This document shows positions 23,673 through 32,710 of a stretch of DNA of 54,287 bases, piece by piece. The stretch lies in IMG/VR virus record IMGVR_UViG_3300017593_002049, positions 1 through 54,287 of that record; one strand, 5' to 3'. Each line of letters starts with the position of its first letter. Position 1 is the first letter of the stretch. Under the pieces are notes generated by a model. It did not search any database and had not been told where the DNA came from. It saw nothing but the letters and a program-made list of their open reading frames with translations. The DNA is from a virus. Made by a program: the position numbers and the translations under genes.

Positions 23673-26057
23673 ATGGCGGCAAATATAAGTTCTGTTATTT
23701 TCAAAATAACCAAGGCTGGCAAGCAAGCAGCATTGGAGGCCAGCGGCGATAGCGCAAAGATATTGATTGATCTGTCTTATGTGGCTGTGGGAACCAGTAA
23801 ATACACCCCAACAGGCAATGAAACTGGGTTAAAAAACGAGATCAGTCGCGGTAGCGTTGTGTCCGCTGAGATTGACGAAAATACCTTGCGATTTTCTACC
23901 ACGATTTATAGCGATACTATCGTGCCAGTCTACGAAATGGGGATTTTTACCAAGTCAGGCGTATTGTTTGCGGTGGCCGCATCCAATAGCAGCCCTATTG
24001 TCACGCTTTACCCTAACATCGCGTTTGTGACCTCGTTTGGCTTGGCGGTAGACGATATTGATGCAGGTAGCATTACGGTCAACACAGATCACAATAGCGT
24101 CCTTGCTAATACCCTGATGCAAAACCACTTAGCCGCCGTGAACCCGCACCCTCAATACGTGGCAGTCAGCCGCTTTCAGTTCCTTTTGGATGTATTGTTC
24201 CCTATGGGTTACTTGTACTACTCGCACAGTACAACCAACCCTAAAGCCAAGTTTGACCAGCTGCTAGGTATCGATACGTCATGGCGTAGGCTGGCTGGCA
24301 GAATTATTGTCGGTACAGATCCAAATGACAATTACATTAAGGACGCAGGTTTAACGCTTGGCCAAAAGGGTATGACCGATCTTGCTGGCAGTAACGAACG
24401 GCCAAACGTCTACCCGCTTCAAACAACCCATATTTTTGAGCGTTACGATCCAAACGATGTGATCGTGACAGTATGGAATATCAGCGCCAACAAATCGTCT
24501 GTCACTGAGGGCGGCGTGGTACGCTTTACCGTGACGGCAAACAACATACCTGATGGGCAGATCTTAGACTGGACGGTGAAAGAGGGGCGGTTAAATAGCG
24601 CAAGCAATGATGTAACCTCGCCTGATAAGTCTCAGACTGGCACGGTTATTATAAAAAATGGTAGTGCAACGATTGATTTTACCACCACGCCTGATGACAA
24701 CGCCGCTGAGCCGCAAAAGCATGTACGGCTAACCGTTGGCGCACCCGCCAGCCTATCAATAAACGTACCTATCAACGATCTTGGCAACAACGAAACAGCA
24801 TTGCATATCACGCAAAGCACGACCAATGGTATGCAGCTTGATGAATACTACAAACAGCAAAGCGGCAGCTACCCTACATCGACCGATAAGATCCGCTTTA
24901 TCGTTGATGCTGGCGTGGATATTATCGCACCCAACACTAGCAAGCCAGCCTTGATAGACGGTGATAAATGGCCGTCAGGATCTCAAATTGTTGTTGAGAA
25001 TCGCGGACGCATTTTAGGGCGCGGTGGCGCGGGCGGGCTTGGTGGCACTTTTCTTGACGGTTACAGTAATTTTAGCGCAAACACCTCAACACCAAAACTA
25101 CTCGCAACGAAAGGCGGTAACGGCGGCACAGCGATCAAGGGTGATATGCTAGTAGAAAATTACGGCCTCATTGCTGGCGGCGGCGGTGGCGGCGGGGGTA
25201 ACGGTAGCTGGCGCTTAAAAGAATCAGACAACTATCAGATTTACATGGGCGGTGATAGCTCAGGCGGTGGCGGCGCACCTTTAGGGGAGGCGTTTTACAA
25301 CAGAACGCATATAGAGGGGTGGTTAAATGAGCCAACCATTAACAGTGCTGCTATCGACAACCTAAAAGAGATCATAAGACTTGCTAACGTGCCAGTCGAG
25401 GGCAAAAATGATGATATTTCAAATATTAGCCTCAGACCTGATGAAAAAAACTGGTTCGCTAACTACTTGCGCAACACTGAGTACAACTACACGACAGGCT
25501 ATAGCGCCGCGCCTATTGTTGACGCGTTAGGGCTTAAAGGAACGGCGGTTACAGTGACTATGCCTATCCCCAAAACAGGCTATATGACAGCTGATAGCGT
25601 TGGCGTGTCAGACAGCTACTTTAACGATCCTAACACCTATTTTGTTGATACGTGGACGGCAGGTAATAGCCCGACATACAAAGCAAGCCTACCTATGCAA
25701 AACCCTTTTGCTGGCGAGACTTTAAAGGGCGGTAAGGGTGGCTTAGGGTTTACTTCAACAACCTCATTCGTAAGGTCGCATGCTAAACGAGCGTTTGAGG
25801 GCAAAAGTTACGAATCCTTTATGCGTGCAGGTAGCGGCGGTGATGTTGGCGAAAGCGGAGAGGGCGGCCATTTAAGTCATGTTAGTGTTTACACCATAGG
25901 ATCGCCTAATACTTTCAACATTACAGCCATTGAAGATATACCAAGCGACTTTGTTATTCAGACAACGCCAGCGGCCAGCGGTGGCCTTGCAGGTTACGTT
26001 AAAGAGGGTAGCGCAACCATTACCAACTATTCAGCTGGTACAACCAAGGGGCGTTAA
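23673..26057 (+). CDS. tail collar fibre with Gly-rich tip
   Basis: 794 aa. N-terminal phage tail-collar fibre domain (DUF3751-like; about 1-265, IKFTITKAG-type start IFKITKAGKQA, VYEMGIFTKSGVLFAVA, HPQYV), an Ig/Calx-beta-like domain (about 270-370, SVTEGGVVRFTVTANN) and a C-terminal receptor-binding part with Gly-rich loops (GRGGAGGLGG, AGGGGGGGGNG, GGGAPLGEA), as in gp38/J-tip adhesins. It decides host range. The next gene is a truncated paralogue of the first 250 residues. Confidence 0.75.
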   Translation: MAANISSVIFKITKAGKQAALEASGDSAKILIDLSYVAVGTSKYTPTGNETGLKNEISRGSVVSAEIDENTLRFSTTIYSDTIVPVYEMGIFTKSGVLFAVAASNSSPIVTLYPNIAFVTSFGLAVDDIDAGSITVNTDHNSVLANTLMQNHLAAVNPHPQYVAVSRFQFLLDVLFPMGYLYYSHSTTNPKAKFDQLLGIDTSWRRLAGRIIVGTDPNDNYIKDAGLTLGQKGMTDLAGSNERPNVYPLQTTHIFERYDPNDVIVTVWNISANKSSVTEGGVVRFTVTANNIPDGQILDWTVKEGRLNSASNDVTSPDKSQTGTVIIKNGSATIDFTTTPDDNAAEPQKHVRLTVGAPASLSINVPINDLGNNETALHITQSTTNGMQLDEYYKQQSGSYPTSTDKIRFIVDAGVDIIAPNTSKPALIDGDKWPSGSQIVVENRGRILGRGGAGGLGGTFLDGYSNFSANTSTPKLLATKGGNGGTAIKGDMLVENYGLIAGGGGGGGGNGSWRLKESDNYQIYMGGDSSGGGGAPLGEAFYNRTHIEGWLNEPTINSAAIDNLKEIIRLANVPVEGKNDDISNISLRPDEKNWFANYLRNTEYNYTTGYSAAPIVDALGLKGTAVTVTMPIPKTGYMTADSVGVSDSYFNDPNTYFVDTWTAGNSPTYKASLPMQNPFAGETLKGGKGGLGFTSTTSFVRSHAKRAFEGKSYESFMRAGSGGDVGESGEGGHLSHVSVYTIGSPNTFNITAIEDIPSDFVIQTTPAASGGLAGYVKEGSATITNYSAGTTKGR

Positions 26058-26059
26058 TC

Positions 26060-26803
26060 ATGGCAGATCCTATTACATTTATAGTAACCAATGCTGGCAA
26101 GAGCGCCCTTGCCAGCGGCGCGGTCAAACTGGCTTATGTGGCACTGGGTAGCACCAAGCGCGTATCGAGTGGCAGTGAGACAGCCTTGTCAAACGAGGTT
26201 GTCAGAACCCCAATTATAAGTGGCGGCGTTGAACCGATCAGCCATGTTTTAAGATTTAGCGCGGACACCAAGACACCAAACGGCCATTCTATTTTTGAGG
26301 TCGGTTTGATCACCGATCGCGGTATTCTTTTTGCGATCGCCAGTTCAAACAGTACGCCCTTTTTCTCAACAAGCCCCACAAGCAATATTGCCACCTCGTT
26401 TGGCATGTTGCTCAGTGAGAGTGAAGCGGCTGGCGTGTCAGTCATTAGTAACGCCAGCGACAATCCAGCGCTGGCTGTTATGGAGTCGCACTTAGGCGAT
26501 CAGTATGCCCATGATCAGTATTTAACCGTTCCGCGCTTTCAACAGTTGCTAGATACCATGTTCCCTATTGGTTATTTCTACCACAGCGAAGCGAACCCCA
26601 AAGCCTTGTTTGATGAGCTATTAGGGGTTAGCACTCAATGGCGGCGTGTTACTGGCAAGATCATTGTAGCGACAGATGCTAACGATTCGTTTATCGATTC
26701 CCCTCAAATAACTTTAGGGATAGAGGGCATGACGACTGAGGCCATAAGCCAGCGACCACAAGCCTACCCATTACATACCAGTCATATATGGGAGCGTATC
26801 TAA
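26060..26803 (+). CDS. short collar-fibre paralogue
   Basis: 247 aa. Aligns over its whole length with residues 1-250 of the preceding fibre (VTNAGKSALASG, IFEVGLITDRGILFAIAS, WRRVTGKIIVATDAND, YPLHTSHIWERI) but stops exactly where the other enters its Ig-like domain. It may be a collar/adaptor subunit or a remnant of a second adhesin that lost its tip. AGGGG lies about 9 nt upstream of the ATG. Confidence 0.7.
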   Translation: MADPITFIVTNAGKSALASGAVKLAYVALGSTKRVSSGSETALSNEVVRTPIISGGVEPISHVLRFSADTKTPNGHSIFEVGLITDRGILFAIASSNSTPFFSTSPTSNIATSFGMLLSESEAAGVSVISNASDNPALAVMESHLGDQYAHDQYLTVPRFQQLLDTMFPIGYFYHSEANPKALFDELLGVSTQWRRVTGKIIVATDANDSFIDSPQITLGIEGMTTEAISQRPQAYPLHTSHIWERI

Positions 26804-26805
26804 CC

Positions 26806-27099
26806 ATGCAAAATATCTACCTAAACGCCGTCAGAACGCACGTTGATTTATTGGTACGCCGATCGCGTACCGACAAGCTTATCGTGTGGGATGTTGGTAC
26901 AGACGAGATCAACGACCCAAGCCTTATCGCTTATCGTGTGTATGGTGATCGTGATAATGCAGACGTGGTAATGCTATGCGCTGGCACTAATCGCATAGGA
27001 GAACCCTTGCTAAGCCGTACCATATTTTTACCCTTGCCAGCCAACTTGGTGCAGCTTAAACGAACCCGTTTAAGCAAGGACTTTATGAGCTATGGATAA
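26806..27099 (+). CDS. baseplate wedge gp53/tail X-like small protein
   Basis: 97 aa when started at the ATG 26806, with GGGAG 12 nt upstream. LIAYRVYGDRDNADVVMLCAGTN and EPLLSRTIFLPLP follow the LysM-like pattern (Y-x-YGD...N...P-x-I-x-LP) of baseplate wedge gp53 and tail protein X. It overlaps the next gene by 8 bp. Confidence 0.45.
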   Translation: MQNIYLNAVRTHVDLLVRRSRTDKLIVWDVGTDEINDPSLIAYRVYGDRDNADVVMLCAGTNRIGEPLLSRTIFLPLPANLVQLKRTRLSKDFMSYG

Positions 27100-28285
27100 T
27101 TATCCCGAAGACTTTTTGAGTCCTGATCGTGAAGACAGCACCAGTTACCAAGATCGACAGCTTAACGGCATGACGCTTGACGAGCTTAGACGCTGGCGCA
27201 CACAGACAGGCAAAACCGTTGGTCAGCAGCGCAAGCACGCCAGCCGCCAAAAGCAGTATTTTAAAGACGTATTGCAGGATATCGAGCAGGGCGAACGCCT
27301 GACGACCAAAAAGCTAGCCTCATTGGTTAAGACGGCCAAAAACAGGGCTGGCATTAGCGCTGGCGAGTTACTAGAGTTCACGCTAGGCGATACCAAGCGC
27401 AACCGTGAGTTAAAAAAGACGCTTAACGCCGCGATACTTGATGCCTACCTCGCCCATGTCAAAGCGGCCTCAAACAAGTTTTTAGGCGGGATCACGCCGC
27501 AACAGGTGATCAATCAATCCCGCGTAGAGGATATCAAGCGTGCTAATACTCAGATCCACCTTGCCAGCGTTTTTAAGCGCAAGGGTAACGTGATCCATTT
27601 TGTCACGAACGCAGGTATCGGTAGTAAGGACACGCACCACTATGTGACGGTGCAGTTGCTCGACTATCCAAACTTGCTGCTAGGCTGTACCAAAGCGCCA
27701 AGCGTGGTGAACGTTAAGAACGCCGTCATTGACGGTAAAATACGGTTTGATTGTGACTGTGGTCGTCATCGCTACTGGTACAGGTATGTGGCCACCGTGG
27801 GCAAGTACAATTATGGCCTTGATGAAAACCGATACCCCTCAACACGTAACCCCAAACTAACTGGCGTGGCTTGTAAGCATGCCTTACGTGTCATGAAGTA
27901 CGTTATCAGTGCGCACATGATCGCCAAGATCAAAGATTATGCGCGTGAAGACATAGCCAAGGCCAGTAACCAAGTTAAGTCGCACCGTAGGCCAGCCAAG
28001 ACGCTAGAACGTGAAGCCATGAAGCAAACAGAGGCGCTTAACAACTGGAATGGCCATTTGCATTGGAGCAAAAAGATCAAGCAAGCCGCTACCGCCGCGC
28101 AAAAGCAGATCAAGGCTGAGCAGAAATGCCAGCAAGCCAAATCACCTCACCAGCCAACGCAAGCCGAACGCGCCAGCTACCAGTACGCCAAAAATCAGCT
28201 GGGCAAAAAGAACGTGCCAGCCAATTTTAAAGAGATCTATCAGACCGAAATTAACAACTATCAGAAAAAATGGGGCAACAAATGA
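27092..28285 (+). CDS. SWIM zinc-finger protein of the late region
   Basis: 397 aa. A SWIM-type zinc finger is visible: C221-D-C223 ... C261-K-H263 (FDCDCGRHRYWYRY, VACKHALRVMKYV). The flanking regions are very basic and helical (N-terminus RKHASRQKQYFKDVL; C-terminus KQAATAAQKQIKAEQK). SWIM domains bind DNA or protein. It is translated with fibre and baseplate genes, so it is probably a minor virion or assembly protein; its exact role is unknown. Confidence 0.6.
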   Translation: MDNYPEDFLSPDREDSTSYQDRQLNGMTLDELRRWRTQTGKTVGQQRKHASRQKQYFKDVLQDIEQGERLTTKKLASLVKTAKNRAGISAGELLEFTLGDTKRNRELKKTLNAAILDAYLAHVKAASNKFLGGITPQQVINQSRVEDIKRANTQIHLASVFKRKGNVIHFVTNAGIGSKDTHHYVTVQLLDYPNLLLGCTKAPSVVNVKNAVIDGKIRFDCDCGRHRYWYRYVATVGKYNYGLDENRYPSTRNPKLTGVACKHALRVMKYVISAHMIAKIKDYAREDIAKASNQVKSHRRPAKTLEREAMKQTEALNNWNGHLHWSKKIKQAATAAQKQIKAEQKCQQAKSPHQPTQAERASYQYAKNQLGKKNVPANFKEIYQTEINNYQKKWGNK

Positions 28286-28848
28286 GCTTACGGATAGAAA
28301 ACGAGCTGGTGACGAACGGCCAGCGTTTGACCAATCGCCTTATTACGTTACGAAGCCAGTCAGTGATACCGACATTCGCTTTTAGACGGACGGTTTTGCC
28401 AGTCGATGACAGTACCAACGACCGCGACCGCGATACTTGGTCAGGCTTAGGATCGGTAAGCAATAGCGATGAACACGCGATCGATTATGAGCCATTAGGT
28501 CATGCGATGGTTTTAATGCTCGATAGCTTGGGCGGCGCGTTTCACGATACTGGCAATTTTGTTTTGCCCGAAGAAATGTCATCGATCGTACTTGTTGAGC
28601 CTTACGATATCGAATTACAGGGCGATGAGCGCTTAAAAAATATGCCAAACTGGGAACCAAAAAAAGGCGATCTTCTTTGTTTCATGCTAAATGGCCATAA
28701 GGAATACCACGAAGTCACAGGTATTATGGCGCAAGCAATGCTTGCCAGCGCTGGCAAGCGATATGCACTGGCGCAGCGGTTCGATCTTGATTATCTTGAC
28801 GCGTTCGATGAAGCCGACATAAAAGACGTGGCCACACCCTACGAGTAA
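28282..28848 (+). CDS. hypothetical late protein
   Basis: 188 aa starting at the ATG that overlaps the previous stop (ATGA, 28282-28285). A longer frame from 28270 is possible. Alpha/beta composition with NELVTNGQRLTNRLITLR and a C-terminal acidic tail (DLDYLDAFDEADIKD). Last gene of cassette C and followed by a terminator. Similar in position to neck or tail-completion proteins, but not recognised. Confidence 0.45.
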   Translation: MSLRIENELVTNGQRLTNRLITLRSQSVIPTFAFRRTVLPVDDSTNDRDRDTWSGLGSVSNSDEHAIDYEPLGHAMVLMLDSLGGAFHDTGNFVLPEEMSSIVLVEPYDIELQGDERLKNMPNWEPKKGDLLCFMLNGHKEYHEVTGIMAQAMLASAGKRYALAQRFDLDYLDAFDEADIKDVATPYE

Positions 28849-28868
28849 AAGCCGACATGTCAGCCATT

Positions 28869-28897
28869 AAAAAAGCCGCCTAATAAGCGGCTTTTTT
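28869..28897 (+). terminator. terminator before late promoter D
   Basis: AAAAGCCGC / GCGGCTTTTTT stem; ends 7 nt before the GGAACAC element of promoter D. Confidence 0.9.
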
Positions 28898-28903
28898 GCG
28901 TTT

Positions 28904-28943
28904 GGAACACCCCTAAAACGCCCATTTGAAACGCTATTAACAT
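28904..28943 (+). promoter_or_regulatory. late promoter D (major capsid)
   Basis: GGAACACC at 28904 (extended CCTAAAA), 26 nt, TAACAT (28938-28943). The start site should fall near 28950, inside the left arm of the inverted repeat 28943-28952. Confidence 0.75.
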
Positions 28944-28997
28944 TAATCCTATCAGTTTAGATGTTCTATCACTATCCAACCGACCACATAGGATTAA
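28943..28997 (+). promoter_or_regulatory. SD-sequestering inverted repeat
   Basis: TTAATCCTAT (28943-28952) and ATAGGATTAA (28988-28997) are perfectly complementary. The right arm contains AGGA, the ribosome-binding site of the major capsid gene at 29002. RNA started at promoter D loses most of the left arm. Confidence 0.55.
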
Positions 28998-29001
28998 CCC
29001 C

Positions 29002-30816
29002 ATGGATAAGAAGCAAGCCGCAGTATTTGATGTAGCAGCACATAAAGAGGTACAAGCAACACGCCGCCTTATGCGCTTTTTAGAAGACAAGAGTAATGGC
29101 AATAATCAGGTAGCAGCGTTTGACTCAATGCTAGCAAGTCACACCAAAGGCCGTGAAGCAGCAATGAGTGAATTGCCTGAGTCGCTACAGCGTATCTTAA
29201 ACAGTAAATACATGGCAGAAGACCAGCAAGCGGTATTTGATGGTTTAGAAGACGGTATTGTTGAATTTAAGCGCCGTAACGGTGGTGAAATGCCGTCAGA
29301 ATATGCAATCGCAGCAGCATTGACCACAGCCGCAGCGCCGTTTGGTGGTGCTGAAAAGTACGATAACAACTCAGAGCCTACGTTTGATAGCTTGTCACTT
29401 GGCCACCACGAAGCGTTATCAATCGTGCCAGCCGCAACACAAGTAATTATTGCTTATGGTATTTCTAATTCACTACCGCTGCTATCAATGTTACCTAACC
29501 CAATGGGTAGTAACGAATTGCCAATCGTTTACGGTTCAGCTGTCGCAGGTTTAGACATGGGCGTTATGCGCCGTGGTGAGTTGATGGACGGCGATAAAGC
29601 GGGTATGCCATACCTAGAAAACCGTCATACATTGACCATGGAAAAGACCGCCGCTGGCACGTTCACGCTAGAATCTCATGTCGCTTATACCGCTGAAAAG
29701 CGCGGCGATAAAACTGTTAAATTTACCGTGGATAAAAACTCAGCCGTTGCACCGTTCTTAGGTGGCCGTGTTGCCATTATGATTAAGGGCATTGAGATTG
29801 CCAACGACAAGCACCGTGATCACCCGACCAATGGTGGCCGTAGTGTTCTACAGCCGCTAGATCCAGTTGAGATCGGTACAGATACTTATATCGTAACGAC
29901 CGCCGTTGCCGATCTTGATACGCATACTATCGAAGTTAATTTTGACACAACAAACGGCGTTGATCCTGAAGCTGACGATGTTAGCCTTGAGCTTGTCTTT
30001 GACTATGAGCGTAAAGACAGCAACGGCAACAACATTTTGCGTGAACCATCGGTAGACATGGAGTTTTTACACCGTTCTATCTATGCAGCCCCTCATCGTT
30101 CGCGTTCTACCGCGTCAATCGATGCGATCACTCAGTTATCTAATGAGCTTGGTATCAACTGGTACGGAGCCGCGCAAACAATCGCTATGCAGCGTTACTA
30201 CTTTGAGCAGACAGGCCGCTTATTGCGTACCGCATTTAATATGTGTCTATCAGACCAAAGCGCGAAAACTGGCCGCGTGGTTACGTTTGACTTTAACAAG
30301 ACTGGTGTGTCACCAACAAACCTACCTGATGCGTTCTCTAACATTAATATCACGTTAGGGCTGGCACGTACTCGCTTGTCTCGCGCTATTAACACGGCGA
30401 TTGCAGGTTACGACCTTTATGTTTCAGATCGCGGCGCGGCGTTCTTCTCAGGCATGGGTGGCCAAAATTACGAATCAACAGGCGTACCGTTTGGTGATCA
30501 ATATTCTGTCTATCGTATTGGCCGTCTTAAAAACAACGGCGCAAACGTTTATTACGTCCCATCAAGCATGGGCGTGTTTGACGAAGAAACAGACACCACT
30601 ACAGCACACGCATTGCTAGTGCCACGCGCTATCACGCCAGCACAAGCACCGTTTGTAGGCTTTACCGCAGTACCGCCAATGGTACTAACATCAAATGCCA
30701 GCGCGTTTGAAAAAGACGTGGCGATCTATAGCCGCATGGCTGGCGAGGTTAACCCAATTCCACGCTATCGCAATCAGTGCATGTTGATCGAAATGATTAA
30801 CTTACCAGCGCTTTAA
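29002..30816 (+). CDS. major capsid protein precursor
   Basis: 604 aa. Strongly expressed position, directly behind its own late promoter and followed by a strong terminator. Body from about 135 on (VPAATQVIIAYGISNSLPLL, PSVDMEFLHRSIYAAPHRSR, GAAFFSGMGGQ) looks like an HK97-fold capsid with an inserted beta domain. The first 130 residues are helical and charged and contain FDV at 9, FDSM at 40, FDGL at 79 and FDSL at 128, spaced 31-49 residues apart: a probable scaffolding-type propeptide (delta domain) with repeated protease sites, leaving a mature protein of about 475 aa. Cleavage is inferred. Confidence 0.75.
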   Translation: MDKKQAAVFDVAAHKEVQATRRLMRFLEDKSNGNNQVAAFDSMLASHTKGREAAMSELPESLQRILNSKYMAEDQQAVFDGLEDGIVEFKRRNGGEMPSEYAIAAALTTAAAPFGGAEKYDNNSEPTFDSLSLGHHEALSIVPAATQVIIAYGISNSLPLLSMLPNPMGSNELPIVYGSAVAGLDMGVMRRGELMDGDKAGMPYLENRHTLTMEKTAAGTFTLESHVAYTAEKRGDKTVKFTVDKNSAVAPFLGGRVAIMIKGIEIANDKHRDHPTNGGRSVLQPLDPVEIGTDTYIVTTAVADLDTHTIEVNFDTTNGVDPEADDVSLELVFDYERKDSNGNNILREPSVDMEFLHRSIYAAPHRSRSTASIDAITQLSNELGINWYGAAQTIAMQRYYFEQTGRLLRTAFNMCLSDQSAKTGRVVTFDFNKTGVSPTNLPDAFSNINITLGLARTRLSRAINTAIAGYDLYVSDRGAAFFSGMGGQNYESTGVPFGDQYSVYRIGRLKNNGANVYYVPSSMGVFDEETDTTTAHALLVPRAITPAQAPFVGFTAVPPMVLTSNASAFEKDVAIYSRMAGEVNPIPRYRNQCMLIEMINLPAL

Positions 30817-30840
30817 TAAACAAGCACAGGTTTAGCCACT

Positions 30841-30878
30841 AAAGCCTTGCTGTCATAAGTGGCAGCAAGGCTTTTTTT
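30841..30878 (+). terminator. strong terminator after the capsid gene
   Basis: AAAGCCTTGCTG / CAGCAAGGCTTTTTTT perfect 12-bp stem. No GGAACAC promoter follows, so the next genes depend on partial read-through, which would keep their level below that of the capsid protein. Confidence 0.9.
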
Positions 30879-30913
30879 AATCTCATATTTAACCAAACCA
30901 AAGGATTATCCAA

Positions 30914-31531
30914 ATGACAGACGTAAAGCAATTACCTGACAACCTTGAACAACTAGAGCAGATGACAGAGTTTAAGCGCGTATATAAAAAATATACCGTT
31001 GATCAGCTAGAATATCTATTGACCGAAGCCGAGGTTGATTACCTAAGTGCTGATAACAAGTCAGAGCTTACATGGCGTTTGCTCGATCATCGCAACTTTG
31101 ATTTTGAGGCCGTGCTTGCCGAAGCGAACGGCGAACAGTCAGAGCCACAGGACGCACCAGCAGACGAGCCGACCGATGAGCAGCCAGTACAGCAAGACGA
31201 GCCGACCGACACGCCAGCTGACGCAGCAGATCCAGCACCAGCGGATGAGCCGACCGATGAGCCGACGCCACAAAAACCTTGGTTTCAACGTAGGAGTCAA
31301 TCTAACGAGGTGTCAGAGCCTACCAGTACCACAGCAATAGACAATGAAGACTATGTGGAGGTTTTGAATGTGGGGGCGTTCCCTTTTTTCGAGACAGCAA
31401 CCAGTACGCTAGTACCAGCAAAGAAAAAAACCAAAATCTACCCTACACCCTTAGTCGGTGTAGATCAGATCATGCGTAACGTGAAGCAATATAATCACAC
31501 TCGCGGTAATAAGTTGTGCGTTCTTAATTAA
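30914..31531 (+). CDS. SAP-like / Pro-Thr-Asp repeat virion protein
   Basis: 205 aa. N-terminal helical part resembles a SAP/HeH domain (YTVDQLEYLLTEAEVDYLS, KSELTWRLLDH). Residues about 75-125 are repeats of DEPTDE/PADxAD (coded by GACGAGCCGACCGAT-type repeats). The C-terminal 60 residues form a compact domain (YVEVLNVGAFPFFETA, VGVDQIMRNVKQYNHTRGN). Next to the capsid gene; may be a head decoration or head-tail protein. AAGGA precedes the ATG. Confidence 0.45.
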   Translation: MTDVKQLPDNLEQLEQMTEFKRVYKKYTVDQLEYLLTEAEVDYLSADNKSELTWRLLDHRNFDFEAVLAEANGEQSEPQDAPADEPTDEQPVQQDEPTDTPADAADPAPADEPTDEPTPQKPWFQRRSQSNEVSEPTSTTAIDNEDYVEVLNVGAFPFFETATSTLVPAKKKTKIYPTPLVGVDQIMRNVKQYNHTRGNKLCVLN

Positions 31532-31547
31532 GCGACTGGCGACCATG

Positions 31548-31572
31548 GCAGCCGCAATCTTATTGCGGCTGC
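31548..31572 (+). other. perfect intergenic hairpin without T-run
   Basis: GCAGCCGCAAT / ATTGCGGCTGC, 11 bp with a 3-nt loop, followed by TATCTTAA. Too T-poor for a normal terminator; may protect or process mRNA. Confidence 0.55.
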
Positions 31573-31600
31573 TATCTTAAACTTATTAATAGGATTGATT

Positions 31601-31963
31601 ATGATTGAGAGCAAAACATTAGGTAGCGCCGCTGGTGTCCAGTATCAAGGCGTTATAGACAACTCAGAAAGCACCAGTTTACCGTCATTGGCCAATGGTG
31701 TTATTACTGGCCGTTTCAAGCGTGGTCGCATGGATAAGCCGTTTAAAGTGACGGCCAACAATTACCAAGCGTTGTTAGGGCGCGATCCATCGAACCCAAG
31801 TTACTTGGCCGTTGAGGACGCATTTAAGCGTGGTATCAGCGAGGTTAGCATCTTGCGTACAGGGGGTATGGAGCAAGCGCCAGCTAACACCAATGTTAAT
31901 TACATTAAATTGATAGCCCCACCGTCAGTCATCCCTTTTGATAGAGGAGTTGCGCCGTTATGA
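31601..31963 (+). CDS. tail-sheath N-terminal-like protein
   Basis: 120 aa starting at the ATG 31601 (AGGA 6 nt upstream; a TTG at 31595 is less likely). GVITGRFKRGRMDKPFKVTANNY, in parts GRFKRGRMDKPF and VEDAFKRGISEVSILRTGG, follows the layout of the N-terminal domain of contractile sheath proteins (G-x-F-x-KG...VT...A...G-x-VLR). The C-terminal sheath fold is in a separate gene (32784). May be a partial sheath-like or head-fibre protein. Confidence 0.4.
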   Translation: MIESKTLGSAAGVQYQGVIDNSESTSLPSLANGVITGRFKRGRMDKPFKVTANNYQALLGRDPSNPSYLAVEDAFKRGISEVSILRTGGMEQAPANTNVNYIKLIAPPSVIPFDRGVAPL

Positions 31964-32694
31964 ACTCAGTTGCAGCGTGTTTGAAAGTGCAAATAGGTAA
32001 CAAACCAGTACAGCTTAAAAGCGTTATTGAAAACTTTTATAATTTCGCAGACATTGCGCCGCCAGAGGTGATGATAGAGCAGGTTATAGCACTTAGTTTT
32101 TTAGGTGAGTATTTTTCAGGTTTTACTAACTGGTTTAACATGCTACCACTTGTTCCCATGCCTATGCCTGAGGGTGATGTGAAGGTGATACAGGTTGGAT
32201 TTACCGTTGACGAAAACGCCAATTCTCTTGACGATGTGTTTAACAATAACGCCGAGCCAGCATCATCAAATATCGCATCTAGCATTACATTGTCAGGATA
32301 TGACGATGCTGGCTTAAAAGAGGGGGTTAAAAACTTGATAGGCGTAGGCGTTCCGCTTAATTGGACAGATCTTGTTGATAATACGCCAGCTAGCGAGTTG
32401 CAAAACCTTATTGATAATGTTGGTTTTAATGAAAGTCAGTTTCAGATTCATTACGAACCCATCGAGCTAAAGATCCATCGTTGTACGCAAGATGATATTA
32501 GCGGCTTGTTTCAAGGTGATCATCCTGAACATGTAGATATGTTTGATAGCGTAAGAATTATGCTCACAGGTCGTTTGAGTGAGCTTGACGACAGAGGCTT
32601 ATCGCCAGCTTATTACGATAGCGCCAACGATGTGATCGTATTGCGCTCTAATTACTATACGACTCGTATAGAGAGTTTCATGCAGGATGTTTAG
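31960..32694 (+). CDS. hypothetical virion protein
   Basis: 244 aa, coupled by ATGA to the sheath-N-like gene. Contains alternating hydrophobic and acidic segments (VIALSFLGEYFSGFTNWFNML, ASSITLSGYDDAGLKEG) and one FDSV near residue 199. Not recognised. Possibly functions together with the preceding small protein. Confidence 0.45.
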   Translation: MNSVAACLKVQIGNKPVQLKSVIENFYNFADIAPPEVMIEQVIALSFLGEYFSGFTNWFNMLPLVPMPMPEGDVKVIQVGFTVDENANSLDDVFNNNAEPASSNIASSITLSGYDDAGLKEGVKNLIGVGVPLNWTDLVDNTPASELQNLIDNVGFNESQFQIHYEPIELKIHRCTQDDISGLFQGDHPEHVDMFDSVRIMLTGRLSELDDRGLSPAYYDSANDVIVLRSNYYTTRIESFMQDV

Positions 32695-32710
32695 TGGCAA
32701 TAGTTGCTAT

